Shown here: positions 16,381 through 24,529 of the stretch, in pieces | Layout of the letters: every line of letters starts with the position of its first letter | Position numbering within the stretch: the first letter of the stretch is position 1 | Source of the DNA: DASZTV01 sp036267875 | GTDB taxonomy: Bacteria > Actinomycetota > Actinomycetes > JAFAQI01 | Reading direction: 5' to 3' | Length of the DNA stretch: 64,000 nt | NCBI GenBank assembly: GCA_036267875.1 | Contig: DATAVE010000013.1 | Span: forward strand, 1 to 64,000 | The notes under the pieces: generated by a model | What the model was told of the DNA's origin: nothing | What the model saw: the letters and a program-made list of their open reading frames with translations, nothing else | The model's database searches: none | Program-made: the position numbers and the translations under genes

Positions 16381-17778
16381 ATGGCACGGACGTCGGCGGG
16401 GCTGCGCACCGTGGGCGTCGTGCTCGCTGGTGGCGTCGGTACCCGGGTTGGGCTGAGCATCCCGAAGCAGCTGCTCAAGATCGCTGGCAAGCCGGTGATC
16501 GAGCACACTCTCGCGGCGTTCGACGCGGCACCCGAGGTCGACGACGTCATCGTCTTGATGACGCCCGATCACATCGACGAGGTGAAAGCGCTGGTCGCCG
16601 GACGCGGCTTCCGCAAGGTGAGCGCGGTCATCGAAGGCGGGCGGACCCGCAACGACTCGACCCGCAACGCCATCGCGCATCTGGGCGACGGCGAGTGCAA
16701 CGTCCTGTTCCACGACGCCGTGCGCCCACTGGTAAGCCAGCGGATCATCCGGGAGTGCGTCAACGCACTGCGCGACTACGAGGCAGTCGATGTCGGGATC
16801 GCTTCGGCGGACACGATCGTCGTGGTCGATGAGAACGACGTGATCACCGACATCCCGGATCGCTCCAAGCTTCGTCGTGGCCAGACTCCCCAGGCTTTTC
16901 GGCTGTCCACGATCCGGCGGGCCTACGAGCTGGCCTGGCAGGATCCGGACTTCGCCGCGACCGACGACTGCAGTGTCGTGCTGAGGTACCTCCCCGAGGT
17001 GCCGATCCACATGGTCGAAGGCTCCGACCAGAACATGAAGGTCACGGCTCCTGTCGATCTGTTCATCGCGGACAAGCTTTTCCAGCTCGGTTCCGCTGCC
17101 GTCGATGCGTTGCCGAACAAGACGGCCTACATCGACGCGCTGCGTGGCCGGGTTGCCGTTGTGTTCGGCGGCAGCTACGGGATCGGCGCCGACGTCGTCT
17201 CGCTGCTCGAGTCCTACGGCGCGACGGTCCACTCGTTCAGCCGCTCGGCGACGGGGACCGACGTCGGAAACCCCGACGACATCCGTGTCGCTCTCGAAGC
17301 CGCCCACTCAGCAGATGGCCGCATCGATTACGTCGTGGTGACCGCCGGGGTGCTGACGACCGGAGCACTCGCGAATGTCGATGACGCGACGGTCGAGGAG
17401 TCGATCGCAGTGAACTTTGTCGCGCCGGTGCAGATCGCACGGCTCGGCGTGGGCTACCTCGAGGAGACGAAGGGCCAGCTGCTGCTCTTCACGTCGAGCA
17501 GCTACACCCGCGGTCGTGCTGGCTACAGCCTCTACTCCTCGACGAAGGCGGCTGTCGTCAACCTCACCCAGGCCCTCGCCGACGAGTGGCTGCCGCTCGG
17601 GGTGCGGGTCAACTGTGTCAACCCGGAGCGCACGGCGACCCCGATGCGCGAGCGGGCGTTCGGCGCCGAGCCGGCCTCGGAGCTACTCGACCCGGCCGAG
17701 GTGGCGCGAAGTTCGGTGGATGTCCTCGTCTCCTCGATCACCGGCCAAGTGATCGACGTACGCCGCGAGCTCAGCTAG
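16381..17778 (+). CDS. Bifunctional CDP-ribitol synthase: IspD-like cytidylyltransferase fused to SDR reductase
   Basis: 465-residue fusion. Residues 1 to about 235 are an IspD/TarI-type cytidylyltransferase: VLAGGVGTRVGLSIPKQLL, EGGRTRNDSTRNAI, LFHDAVRPLVS, RGQTPQAFR and TDDCSVV. Residues about 250-465 are a short-chain dehydrogenase with FGGSYGIGADV as the NADPH loop and YSSTK (Tyr about 384) as the catalytic pair. The layout matches Haemophilus Acs1/Bcs1, where the C-domain reduces ribulose 5-phosphate and the N-domain makes CDP-ribitol. HDAVRP and NPERTATPM are closer to that family than to MEP-pathway IspD. It sits beside an ABC-2 exporter, suggesting a ribitol-phosphate polymer. Reaction assigned by domain architecture, not tested. 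Confidence 0.85.
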   Translation: MARTSAGLRTVGVVLAGGVGTRVGLSIPKQLLKIAGKPVIEHTLAAFDAAPEVDDVIVLMTPDHIDEVKALVAGRGFRKVSAVIEGGRTRNDSTRNAIAHLGDGECNVLFHDAVRPLVSQRIIRECVNALRDYEAVDVGIASADTIVVVDENDVITDIPDRSKLRRGQTPQAFRLSTIRRAYELAWQDPDFAATDDCSVVLRYLPEVPIHMVEGSDQNMKVTAPVDLFIADKLFQLGSAAVDALPNKTAYIDALRGRVAVVFGGSYGIGADVVSLLESYGATVHSFSRSATGTDVGNPDDIRVALEAAHSADGRIDYVVVTAGVLTTGALANVDDATVEESIAVNFVAPVQIARLGVGYLEETKGQLLLFTSSSYTRGRAGYSLYSSTKAAVVNLTQALADEWLPLGVRVNCVNPERTATPMRERAFGAEPASELLDPAEVARSSVDVLVSSITGQVIDVRRELS

Positions 17779-17782
17779 TCCG

Positions 17783-17977
17783 TCAGACTTTGGTGCGGGT
17801 GCCTTTCACCAGGCCGCTCGCGACCCAGGCGTTGAGCGGCTCCCGGAGCTTGCGCTCCTCCGCTTCGACCGCACCCGAGCCGAGCGTCATCACGGCGATC
17901 AGCGCGGCGAGCTCCTCCTCGCTCGGTTCGCCGCCGTTGATGATCCGAAGCCGCGGCCTGGCGTCTTCCTCGCTCAC
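17783..17977 (-). CDS. accE: Acyl-CoA carboxylase epsilon subunit
   Basis: 64-residue small subunit, beginning SEEDARPRLRIINGGEPSEEELAALIAV, a pattern typical of AccE/PccE proteins of actinomycetes that tighten the alpha-beta complex of acyl-CoA carboxylase. GTG start at 17977 overlaps the stop of the beta-subunit gene (GTGA), so stoichiometry is probably set by coupling. The acidic N-terminal half and basic C-terminus (ASGLVKGTRTKV) fit the family. It is convergent with the CDP-ribitol synthase, 4 bases apart. Confidence 0.9.
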   Translation of the reverse strand: MSEEDARPRLRIINGGEPSEEELAALIAVMTLGSGAVEAEERKLREPLNAWVASGLVKGTRTKV

Positions 17978-19569
17978 AGCGGAATGTTGCCGTGCTTCTT
18001 GGGTGGGAGGGACTCTCGCTTGGTGCGTAGCAGCCGCAGTGCGCGGATCACCTCGACGCGCGTCGCCGACGGCTTGATCACCGCGTCGACGTAGCCTCGC
18101 TCCGCCGCGATGTAGGGGTTGGCGAAGTGGTCCTCGTAGTCGGCGACGAGCTCCTTGCGCGTCGCCTCCGGGTCTGGCGCGGCAGCGAGGCTGCGCCGGT
18201 GCAGGATGTTGACCGCACCTTGCGCGCCCATCACGGCGATCTCTGCGGTGGGCCAGGCCAGGTTGATGTCGGCGCGCAGGTGCTTGGAGCCCATCACGTC
18301 GTACGCCCCGCCATAGGCCTTGCGCGTGATGATCGTGACCTTCGGCACGGTCGCCTCGGCGTAGGCGTAGAGCAGCTTCGCGCCGCGCCGGATGATGCCG
18401 TTCCATTCTTGGGAGGTGCCAGGCAGGAAGCCGGGTACGTCGACGAAGGTCAGCACCGGGATGTTGAACGCATCGCAGGTGCGGACGAAGCGCGCGGCCT
18501 TCTCTGAGGCGTCGATGTCTAGCGTGCCCGCGAACTGCATTGGCTGGTTGGCGACGATCCCCACCGAGTGGCCGTCGACGCGGGCGAAGCCACAGACGAT
18601 GTTGGGCGCGAACAGCGCATGCACCTGAAGGAAGTCGGCGTCGTCGACGACGTGCTCGATCACCGTGACGATGTCGTAAGGCTGGTTCGGCGAGTCAGGT
18701 ACGAATGTGTCGAGGAAGCTGTCGGCTTCCTCGACCGCAAGGTCGACCGCGTCATAGGACGGCGCCTGCTCCATGTTGTTGCTCGGCAGGAACGACACCA
18801 GAGCGCGGGTGAGCTCGAGGGCGTCGTTCTCGTCGGAGGACATGAAGTGGGCGACCCCGGACTTGCTGTTGTGGGTGTGTGCGCCGCCGAGGTCCTCCAT
18901 CGTGACGTCCTCGCCCGTGACCGTCTTGATGACGTCAGGGCCGGTGATGAACATGTGCGAGGTCTGGTCGACCATCACGATGAAGTCGGTGATGGCGGGG
19001 GAGTAGACCGCGCCGCCGGCACATGGGCCCATGACCAGTGAGATTTGCGGGATGACGCCCGAGGCCATGACGTTGCGGTAGAAGATCTCGGCGTAGAGGC
19101 CGAGCGCGACGACGCCTTCCTGAATGCGCGCGCCGCCAGAGTCGTTGATCCCGATGACCGGGCAGCCGGTCTTCATGGCCAGATCCATGACCTTGCAGAT
19201 CTTCTCGCCGAAGACCTCACCCAGCGAGCCACCGAAGACGGTGAAGTCCTGGCTGAACACGCAGACCTGGCGGCCGTTGATCGTCCCGTGTCCGGTGACG
19301 ACCCCATCGCCGTACGGGCGGTCGTCGTACATGTCGAAGTCGTGGGCGCGGTGACGGGCCAGTGCGTCGAGCTCGACGAACGATCCCTCGTCGAGCAGTG
19401 TCGCGATCCGCTCGCGGGCGGTCATCTTGCCCTTGGCGTGCTGCTTCTCGATCGCTGCCTGCGACCCCGCGTGCACTGCCGCGTCGATGTGCCGCTCGAA
19501 CTCGGCGATGCGGCCGGCCGTGGTGTGCGGGGTGGCCGCGCCGTCTGGGGTCGCGGGTTGTGCAGTCAT
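17974..19569 (-). CDS. accD5: Acyl-CoA carboxylase beta chain (AccD5/PccB type)
   Basis: Carboxyltransferase subunit moving CO2 from carboxybiotin to an acyl-CoA, mostly propionyl-CoA in this subgroup; 531 residues. GKMTARERIATLLDEGSFVELD, the first oxyanion Gly pair in INDSGGARIQEG, PCAGGAVYSPAITDF, and the second in ITRKAYGGAYDVMGSK are visible. Asp at the AccD5 selectivity position cannot be assigned without alignment. The gene is leaderless-like (TACGCT ends 8 nt before ATG 19569) and is divergent from birA, which supplies the biotin ligase for its partner subunit. Followed by accE. Products would feed methylmalonyl-CoA and branched lipid synthesis. Confidence 0.93.
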   Translation of the reverse strand: MTAQPATPDGAATPHTTAGRIAEFERHIDAAVHAGSQAAIEKQHAKGKMTARERIATLLDEGSFVELDALARHRAHDFDMYDDRPYGDGVVTGHGTINGRQVCVFSQDFTVFGGSLGEVFGEKICKVMDLAMKTGCPVIGINDSGGARIQEGVVALGLYAEIFYRNVMASGVIPQISLVMGPCAGGAVYSPAITDFIVMVDQTSHMFITGPDVIKTVTGEDVTMEDLGGAHTHNSKSGVAHFMSSDENDALELTRALVSFLPSNNMEQAPSYDAVDLAVEEADSFLDTFVPDSPNQPYDIVTVIEHVVDDADFLQVHALFAPNIVCGFARVDGHSVGIVANQPMQFAGTLDIDASEKAARFVRTCDAFNIPVLTFVDVPGFLPGTSQEWNGIIRRGAKLLYAYAEATVPKVTIITRKAYGGAYDVMGSKHLRADINLAWPTAEIAVMGAQGAVNILHRRSLAAAPDPEATRKELVADYEDHFANPYIAAERGYVDAVIKPSATRVEVIRALRLLRTKRESLPPKKHGNIPL

Positions 19570-19576
19570 GGGGCCG

Positions 19577-19583
19577 TAGCGTA
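19577..19583. promoter_or_regulatory. Symmetric -10 shared by accD5 and birA
   Basis: TAGCGTA contains TAGCGT on the plus strand (8 nt before birA GTG 19591) and TACGCT on the minus strand (8 nt before accD5 ATG 19569). The two hexamers overlap by five bases and the whole intergenic gap is only 21 bp. Confidence 0.6.
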
Positions 19584-19590
19584 ACGACCC

Positions 19591-20394
19591 GTGATCTCAC
19601 GGTGGAGCGACCTCGCTCGCCCTCCGTTGTCGGCGACCCGGTTGCAGCGTGACCTCGCTGGGGATCTGTGGCGCGAAGTACGCGTCGTCGACACGACCGT
19701 ATCCACCAATCAGGATCTCGCGCTCGAGGCGAAGGCCGGAGCCGCCGAGGGACTAGTGCTGGTCGCCGAGCACCAGACCTCCGGTCGAGGTCGGCTCGAC
19801 CGGCAGTGGGAGTCTCCGGCCCGCGCGGGACTGACATTCTCGGCCTTGCTGCGCCCGTCGCTCGACATGGCCCACTTGACCTTGCTTCCGCTGATCGCCG
19901 GGCTGGCAACGGTCGAAGCGGTCAGCGCTGTGTGCGGCATCGAAGCGATGCTCAAGTGGCCGAACGACGTGCTGGTCGATGGTCGCAAGCTTGCCGGCCT
20001 GCTCGTGGAGATCGCCGGCGGTGCCGCGGTGATCGGAATCGGGATAAACGTCTCCACGCGCGAGGACGAGCTGCCGATCGATAGCGCGACGAGCGTGGCT
20101 CTCGTCGGGGGCGTCACCGACCGCGAGCCGTTGCTCAAGGAGGTGCTGCGATCGCTGGCGCGGCGCTACTCGAGTTGGCGATGGTCGGGTGATCCCGCGT
20201 CCGTCATGCCCGCATATCGCGAGCGATGCGAGACGATTGGCGCAGAGGTGGCGCTCGAGCTACCCGGGGGAGACGTGGTGCGCGGGATCGCGGTCGATGT
20301 CGATGACACCGGCCGGCTGATCGTCACGAACGTCGAGACTGGGGAACGGCACGCCTGGCTGGTCGGCGACGTGACACACGTACGAAGGGCATGA
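19591..20394 (+). CDS. birA: Biotin--[acetyl-CoA-carboxylase] ligase
   Basis: Attaches biotin, through biotinyl-AMP, to the BCCP lysine of acyl-CoA carboxylase. 267 residues without an N-terminal helix-turn-helix, so a monofunctional (group I) ligase with no repressor role. Motifs: STNQDLALEAKAGAAEG, the adenylate-binding loop SGRGRLDRQW (about 63-72), LKWPNDVLVDGRKLAGLLVE and GIGINVS. A C-terminal SH3-like domain ends the protein. Its position facing accD5 and near accA ties it to the carboxylase. GTG start directly behind a -10 element; no ribosome binding site. Confidence 0.93.
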   Translation: MISRWSDLARPPLSATRLQRDLAGDLWREVRVVDTTVSTNQDLALEAKAGAAEGLVLVAEHQTSGRGRLDRQWESPARAGLTFSALLRPSLDMAHLTLLPLIAGLATVEAVSAVCGIEAMLKWPNDVLVDGRKLAGLLVEIAGGAAVIGIGINVSTREDELPIDSATSVALVGGVTDREPLLKEVLRSLARRYSSWRWSGDPASVMPAYRERCETIGAEVALELPGGDVVRGIAVDVDDTGRLIVTNVETGERHAWLVGDVTHVRRA

Positions 20395-20397
20395 GAC

Positions 20398-20898
20398 ATG
20401 GGGTTCCCCGAGAACATCCTCGACAACGACGAGCACGTCGTCCGCAACCTGCGACCGCACTGGCGCAAGGTGGCCGGGCCGGTGGTGCTCGCTCCGATCG
20501 TCGTCGGCCTCGCGTCGTACGGCTGGTTCTCGCTGCCCGATGACTCGGCGCGCAAGATCCTGCGCTGGGTGATCCTCGCGGCTGCCCTGGTGATCCTGAT
20601 CTGGTGGTCCGTGCGGCCATTTCTGAACTGGCTGACGACGCGCTACGTGATCACCGACCGCCGCGTTCTGATGCGCCATGGCGTGCTGTCGCGCAACGGT
20701 CGTGACGTACCGCTGACCCGGGTCAACGACGTGTCTTTCAACCGCAGCGTCGTCGAGCGGATGTTCGGCTCAGGAACCTTGGTGATCGAGTCCGCGGGTG
20801 ACCGGGGCCAGGTCTCTCTGAGCGACGTGCCGCACGTCGAAGAGGTGCAGCGCGACATCTACCGGCTCGTCGAAGACGAGGCACAGCGTCTCAAGTGA
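20398..20898 (+). CDS. PH-domain (bPH2) membrane protein
   Basis: 166 residues: two transmembrane helices (VVLAPIVVGLASYGWFSL and ILRWVILAAALVILIWW) followed by a bacterial pleckstrin-homology-like domain with TRYVITDRRVLMRHGVLSRNGRDVPLTRVNDVSF, the classic bPH2 core (positions about 80-112). Function unknown. It follows birA by 3 bases, the same pairing I recall in M. tuberculosis (Rv3278c beside birA), so the neighbourhood is ancestral. An envelope-associated role is only an inference from the membrane anchors. Confidence 0.85.
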   Translation: MGFPENILDNDEHVVRNLRPHWRKVAGPVVLAPIVVGLASYGWFSLPDDSARKILRWVILAAALVILIWWSVRPFLNWLTTRYVITDRRVLMRHGVLSRNGRDVPLTRVNDVSFNRSVVERMFGSGTLVIESAGDRGQVSLSDVPHVEEVQRDIYRLVEDEAQRLK

Positions 20899-20931
20899 CG
20901 CGGCCTTCTCGGCGTTCGCTTTGATGGTGGC

Positions 20932-22617
20932 GTGGAGACGCTGACCTTCCCAGTCCCCGGCCGTCGTGGCTGGGCGCTGGTGATCCTGCTGTTCTCCGCG
21001 TTTGGACTCGCGATCGCATCCGCTGCCGAGGGCTGGAAGTGGGTTGTCGCCGCAGCGTTGCTGTTGGCGTTCGGCGTCGAGCTTGTCGCTGCTCGGCTCG
21101 CACCTCGCGCGGTCGAGCTGCTGGACGAGTCGGGGCTCGTGATGCCGATCCGGCTCGCCGTCGCGTCGGTCTCGGTGGTCCTGCTCGCTTCGACCTGTCT
21201 GTCCACGTCGATCACGGTCGGCGCTGCAGCGGTCGCGGCGGTGGTGGTCGTCACTGCGGCGGGGGTCGAACAGCTGAGGGTTTGGGTCGTACGGGTTCGC
21301 CGCGTCCCGTTGCGCGCCCGTCGACTCGACCTGGGCGGCTTCCGGCTGCCCCCCAAGGCGCCGCGCCTCGCGATGAACCCGATGGGTGCCGACGCGATCT
21401 TTCCGCTGATCGCGGCGATCGGCCTTGCCTCCTCGGCCCAGACCGGCGGGACGCTCGCCGCCTCGCTCGCCCTCGTGTTGGCAGCGGTCGCAGCGGTTTC
21501 CGCGCCTGCGTTGCTTGGCTTGCTGATCGCGCGAGACGTCCGCTCGGGGTTGCGAGACTGCGCAGTCGTGGCTGCATCGGCAGCAGTCGAGCGACTGCGT
21601 CCGGAGGTCGTCATCTATTTCGCGGGCACAGTCGAGGAGCTCTACCAGCTGCGAATGTGGTTTGCGCCGGTTGCAAAGCTCGAGCGCCGAACCCTGGTCA
21701 TCGTTCGCAGCGACCTCGCGATGGATCAACTCGAACGCGTCCCGTTCCCCGTGGTCTCCTCGCCGTACAACGGGATGATCGACGCGCTGCCGTTGCCGCC
21801 CAAGGTCGTGACGCTCTTTCCCACTCACAGTGGGAACAACCTGTCGATGGTTCGACGACCGGAGACCTACTGCGTCTTCGTCGGGCACGGCGACAGCGAC
21901 AAGCCGGACAGCTCGAATCCCTACGCGCGGCTCTACGACGAGATCTGGGTGGCCGGTCCGCTCGGTCGTCGGCGCTATGCCGAGGCGGCAGTCGGGGTGC
22001 GCGACGAGGCGATCCATGAGGTCGGGCGTCCGCAGTTCGTCCGGTCCGACGAGCCGCTGCCACAACCATTGGTGATCCTCTACGCACCGACGTGGGAGGG
22101 CTGGGGCGGCGACGACCATCACGGCTCGCTCGCCCATGCAGGTATCGCGCTGGTCGAGGCGTTGGCTGCGACGCCGGGCATCCAGGTTCGCTATCGGCCT
22201 CATCCGTTGACCGGCGTACGAAACCCCGTCGTACGACGAATCAACGCCGAGATCATCGAGCGCGTCGGCCGGGTCCCCGAAGGAGAGCGGATCGAGGTCA
22301 GCTTCGGTCACGCCGCCGCCCTGATCACCGACGTGTCGAGCACGATCTCCGAGTACCTGCCCTTCGACCGGCCCTACGCGCTGGTCGATACCCGGCCGCT
22401 CGGGCGGCGGGCCTACTCCAAGCGCTTCCCTTCGACCGCTGGCGCGTTCCTGCTGGGGCCGGACCTGTCCGGTCTGGACGCGTTCCTCGCAGCCGCGGCG
22501 GGCGGCAAGGACGTCACCGCCCGTGCCAGGCGAGCACTCATCGCCGATGCGTTGGGCGACCCGGCAACTTCGCAGGAGCGGTTCGCCGCGGCCGTAGATC
22601 GGGCGCTTTCGTCATGA
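20932..22617 (+). CDS. Membrane-anchored TagF-like CDP-glycerol/ribitol phosphotransferase
   Basis: 561 residues. The first 200 hold about five to six hydrophobic helices. The remainder is a GT-B-like domain of the CDP-glycerol glycerophosphotransferase (TagF/TarL) superfamily: VGHGDSDKPDSSNPYARLYD (His about 319), ILYAPTWEGWGG, RYRPHPLTG (His about 423) and ALITDVSSTISEYLPFDRPY, which match the two catalytic His segments and the nucleotide-binding end of that family. It would polymerise glycerol- or ribitol-phosphate from CDP-alditol. With the CDP-ribitol synthase 3 kb upstream, ribitol is a reasonable guess. GTG start at 20932, 33 bases after the PH gene; no clear ribosome binding site. Confidence 0.75.
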   Translation: METLTFPVPGRRGWALVILLFSAFGLAIASAAEGWKWVVAAALLLAFGVELVAARLAPRAVELLDESGLVMPIRLAVASVSVVLLASTCLSTSITVGAAAVAAVVVVTAAGVEQLRVWVVRVRRVPLRARRLDLGGFRLPPKAPRLAMNPMGADAIFPLIAAIGLASSAQTGGTLAASLALVLAAVAAVSAPALLGLLIARDVRSGLRDCAVVAASAAVERLRPEVVIYFAGTVEELYQLRMWFAPVAKLERRTLVIVRSDLAMDQLERVPFPVVSSPYNGMIDALPLPPKVVTLFPTHSGNNLSMVRRPETYCVFVGHGDSDKPDSSNPYARLYDEIWVAGPLGRRRYAEAAVGVRDEAIHEVGRPQFVRSDEPLPQPLVILYAPTWEGWGGDDHHGSLAHAGIALVEALAATPGIQVRYRPHPLTGVRNPVVRRINAEIIERVGRVPEGERIEVSFGHAAALITDVSSTISEYLPFDRPYALVDTRPLGRRAYSKRFPSTAGAFLLGPDLSGLDAFLAAAAGGKDVTARARRALIADALGDPATSQERFAAAVDRALSS

Positions 22618-23618
22618 CAGAGGAAGGCGCGGCGTTCGAACCCGCAGATCTCGACCGGGAGCTGCTCGGTGGCGAGCGTCGCTATACGCGGCGTGAGGTC
22701 TCCGAACAGGCCGGCGTCGCGATCGCCCGCAGCACCGAGCTGTGGAACGCACTCGGCTTCGCCGACGTCGGCGATGACGTGCGCGCCTTCACCGACCGTG
22801 ATGTCTGGGCGTTGCGGACCGTCACGGCGCTCGGCGACTCGGGTTGGCTCGACGAGGACCTGCAGGTCTCGATGGCACGAGCGCTCGGGCAGTCTCTGGC
22901 GCGGCTCGCGGACTGGCAGCTGGCAGCAATCGGCTCGATGATCGACGCCGACACCTCGCCGGACCAGGCGATGCGTCGCGCCGAGGAGCTGGTCCCGATC
23001 GTCGAGCAGCTGATCGGCTACGTCTGGCGCCGCCATCTCGCTGCTGCGGCAGGTCGCGCACTCGCGGCGGGGAGCGAGGAGCTCGCTGCCGGCACGCTCG
23101 CTGTCGGCTTCGCGGACTTGGTCGGTTTCACCAGCCTCACCCGGGAGATCGACGAGCAGCAGCTCGGAGATCTGGTCGAGCGCTTCGAGAGCCTCGCCTC
23201 AGACATCGTCGCAACGAGCGGCGGTCGGGTCATCAAGACGATCGGCGACGAGGTGCTGTTCGTCGCCGACGACGTCGCGACCGCCGCCGAGATCGGGACC
23301 CGGCTCGCCGAGGAGCTGCCGAAGCACGACTCCGTCCCGGATCTTCGGGTGGGCATGGCGTTCGGCACGGTGCTCTCCCGGCTTGGTGACGTGTACGGCG
23401 AGCCGGTCAATCTCGCGAGCCGGCTCACCTCGATTGCTCGGCCGGGAGCGGTCCTGATCGACCGGGGCTTCGCCGAGCGACTCGAGGGAAACCCGGCCTG
23501 GCGACTGCGTCGAGTGCCACCGCGACCGGTGCGCGGCTATGCGCTGCTGCACCCCACTCGGCTCCGTCGGGCTTCGCCCGCTAGCGGACCGAGCGCAGAC
23601 GTAGGGTCGTCAGGGTGA
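22614..23618 (+). CDS. Class III adenylate/guanylate cyclase with Rv1264-like N-domain
   Basis: 334 residues. The N-terminal all-helical domain (YTRREVSEQAGVAIARSTEL ... WLDEDLQVSMARALGQSLARLADWQ) resembles the autoinhibitory, pH-sensing domain of M. tuberculosis Rv1264. The catalytic domain has the first metal Asp in GFADLVGFTS (about 167), Lys and the second Asp in IKTIGDEVLF (about 209-213) and the transition-state Arg in PVNLASRL, so all key residues for a homodimeric cyclase are present. Likely makes cAMP. ATGA overlap with the TagF-like gene upstream and GTGA overlap with HMG-CoA lyase downstream. The downstream effector is not in the window. Confidence 0.85.
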   Translation: MTEEGAAFEPADLDRELLGGERRYTRREVSEQAGVAIARSTELWNALGFADVGDDVRAFTDRDVWALRTVTALGDSGWLDEDLQVSMARALGQSLARLADWQLAAIGSMIDADTSPDQAMRRAEELVPIVEQLIGYVWRRHLAAAAGRALAAGSEELAAGTLAVGFADLVGFTSLTREIDEQQLGDLVERFESLASDIVATSGGRVIKTIGDEVLFVADDVATAAEIGTRLAEELPKHDSVPDLRVGMAFGTVLSRLGDVYGEPVNLASRLTSIARPGAVLIDRGFAERLEGNPAWRLRRVPPRPVRGYALLHPTRLRRASPASGPSADVGSSG

Positions 23619-24529
23619 GCGATCTGCCGGCGACACTCAGCCTTCGCGAGGTCGGGCCCCGTGACGGGCTGCAGAACGAAGCACCCGTGTCGACGCAGGC
23701 GAAGGTCGAGCTGCTGGACGCGTTGTCGGCTACCGGCGTCCGCCGCATCGAGGCAGTCAGCTTCGTCTCGCCGAAGGCGATTCCGCAGATGGCGGACGCC
23801 GACGACGTCTGGGCCGCTATCGCTCGCAATGCCGACGTGCGTTACTCCGCACTGGTCCCGAACCTGCGCGGCGCGCAGCGAGCGCTCAGTGCTGGATTCC
23901 GCGAGATCGAGGTCGTGGTGTCTGCGTCGGACACCCACAACCGCAAGAACATCAACCGCGGGACCGAGGAGTCGCTCGACGAGATCGCCGAGCTGATAGC
24001 GACCGCCCACGACCTCGACGCAAAGGTGCAGGTCGTCGTTGCGACGGCGTGGGGCTGCCCGTACGAAGGGGACATCCCGGTCGAGCGGGTCGTCTCGGTC
24101 GCTGGCCGCGCTCTTGCTGACGGTGCTGATGGAATCTCCTTCGGTGACACAACCGGCATGGCGACTCCGAGCCGGGTGACCCGCCTGATCGGCGAGCTGC
24201 GCAACGCCCATCCCACAGCGGCGGTGAACCTGCACTTCCACAACACCCGCGGCACCGGTTTGGCCAACGTCGTCGCGGCACTGCAGCTCGGCGTCAACGA
24301 CTTCGACGCGAGCGTCGGTGGCCTCGGCGGATGTCCTTACGCACCTGGCGCAAGTGGCAACGTCGCGACCGAGGAGCTGATCCACATGGTCGAGGACATG
24401 GGCGTAGCGACCGGGATCGACCTCGAGGCGATGATCGAAGCCGCTGCTACGGCGGAGCGGATCGTCGGCCGCACGTTGCCGTCTCAGGTACTCCGCGCGG
24501 GGCCTCGTACCCGCACCGTCTCTGAATGA
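23615..24529 (+). CDS. mvaB: Hydroxymethylglutaryl-CoA lyase
   Basis: Cleaves HMG-CoA to acetoacetate and acetyl-CoA at the end of leucine degradation; 304 residues, HMGL-like TIM barrel. Catalytic Arg in LREVGPRDGLQNE (about 10-22), metal-binding His pair in LHFHNTRGTG, and catalytic Cys loop GGLGGCPYAPGASGN are complete. GTG start overlaps the cyclase stop. Acetoacetate produced could be reactivated by the acetoacetyl-CoA synthetase at 42308. A neighbouring carboxyltransferase (25092) and acyl-CoA dehydrogenase (27139) also fit leucine breakdown, although they are separate units. Confidence 0.92.
   Translation: MSDLPATLSLREVGPRDGLQNEAPVSTQAKVELLDALSATGVRRIEAVSFVSPKAIPQMADADDVWAAIARNADVRYSALVPNLRGAQRALSAGFREIEVVVSASDTHNRKNINRGTEESLDEIAELIATAHDLDAKVQVVVATAWGCPYEGDIPVERVVSVAGRALADGADGISFGDTTGMATPSRVTRLIGELRNAHPTAAVNLHFHNTRGTGLANVVAALQLGVNDFDASVGGLGGCPYAPGASGNVATEELIHMVEDMGVATGIDLEAMIEAAATAERIVGRTLPSQVLRAGPRTRTVSE

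Noticed and set aside
20770..22311. 513-codon open frame on the minus strand
   Set aside because: It lies entirely antisense to the PH protein, TagF-like and neighbouring codons, is rich in Arg, His, Gln and Asp repeats and has no motif; a GC-driven shadow frame.
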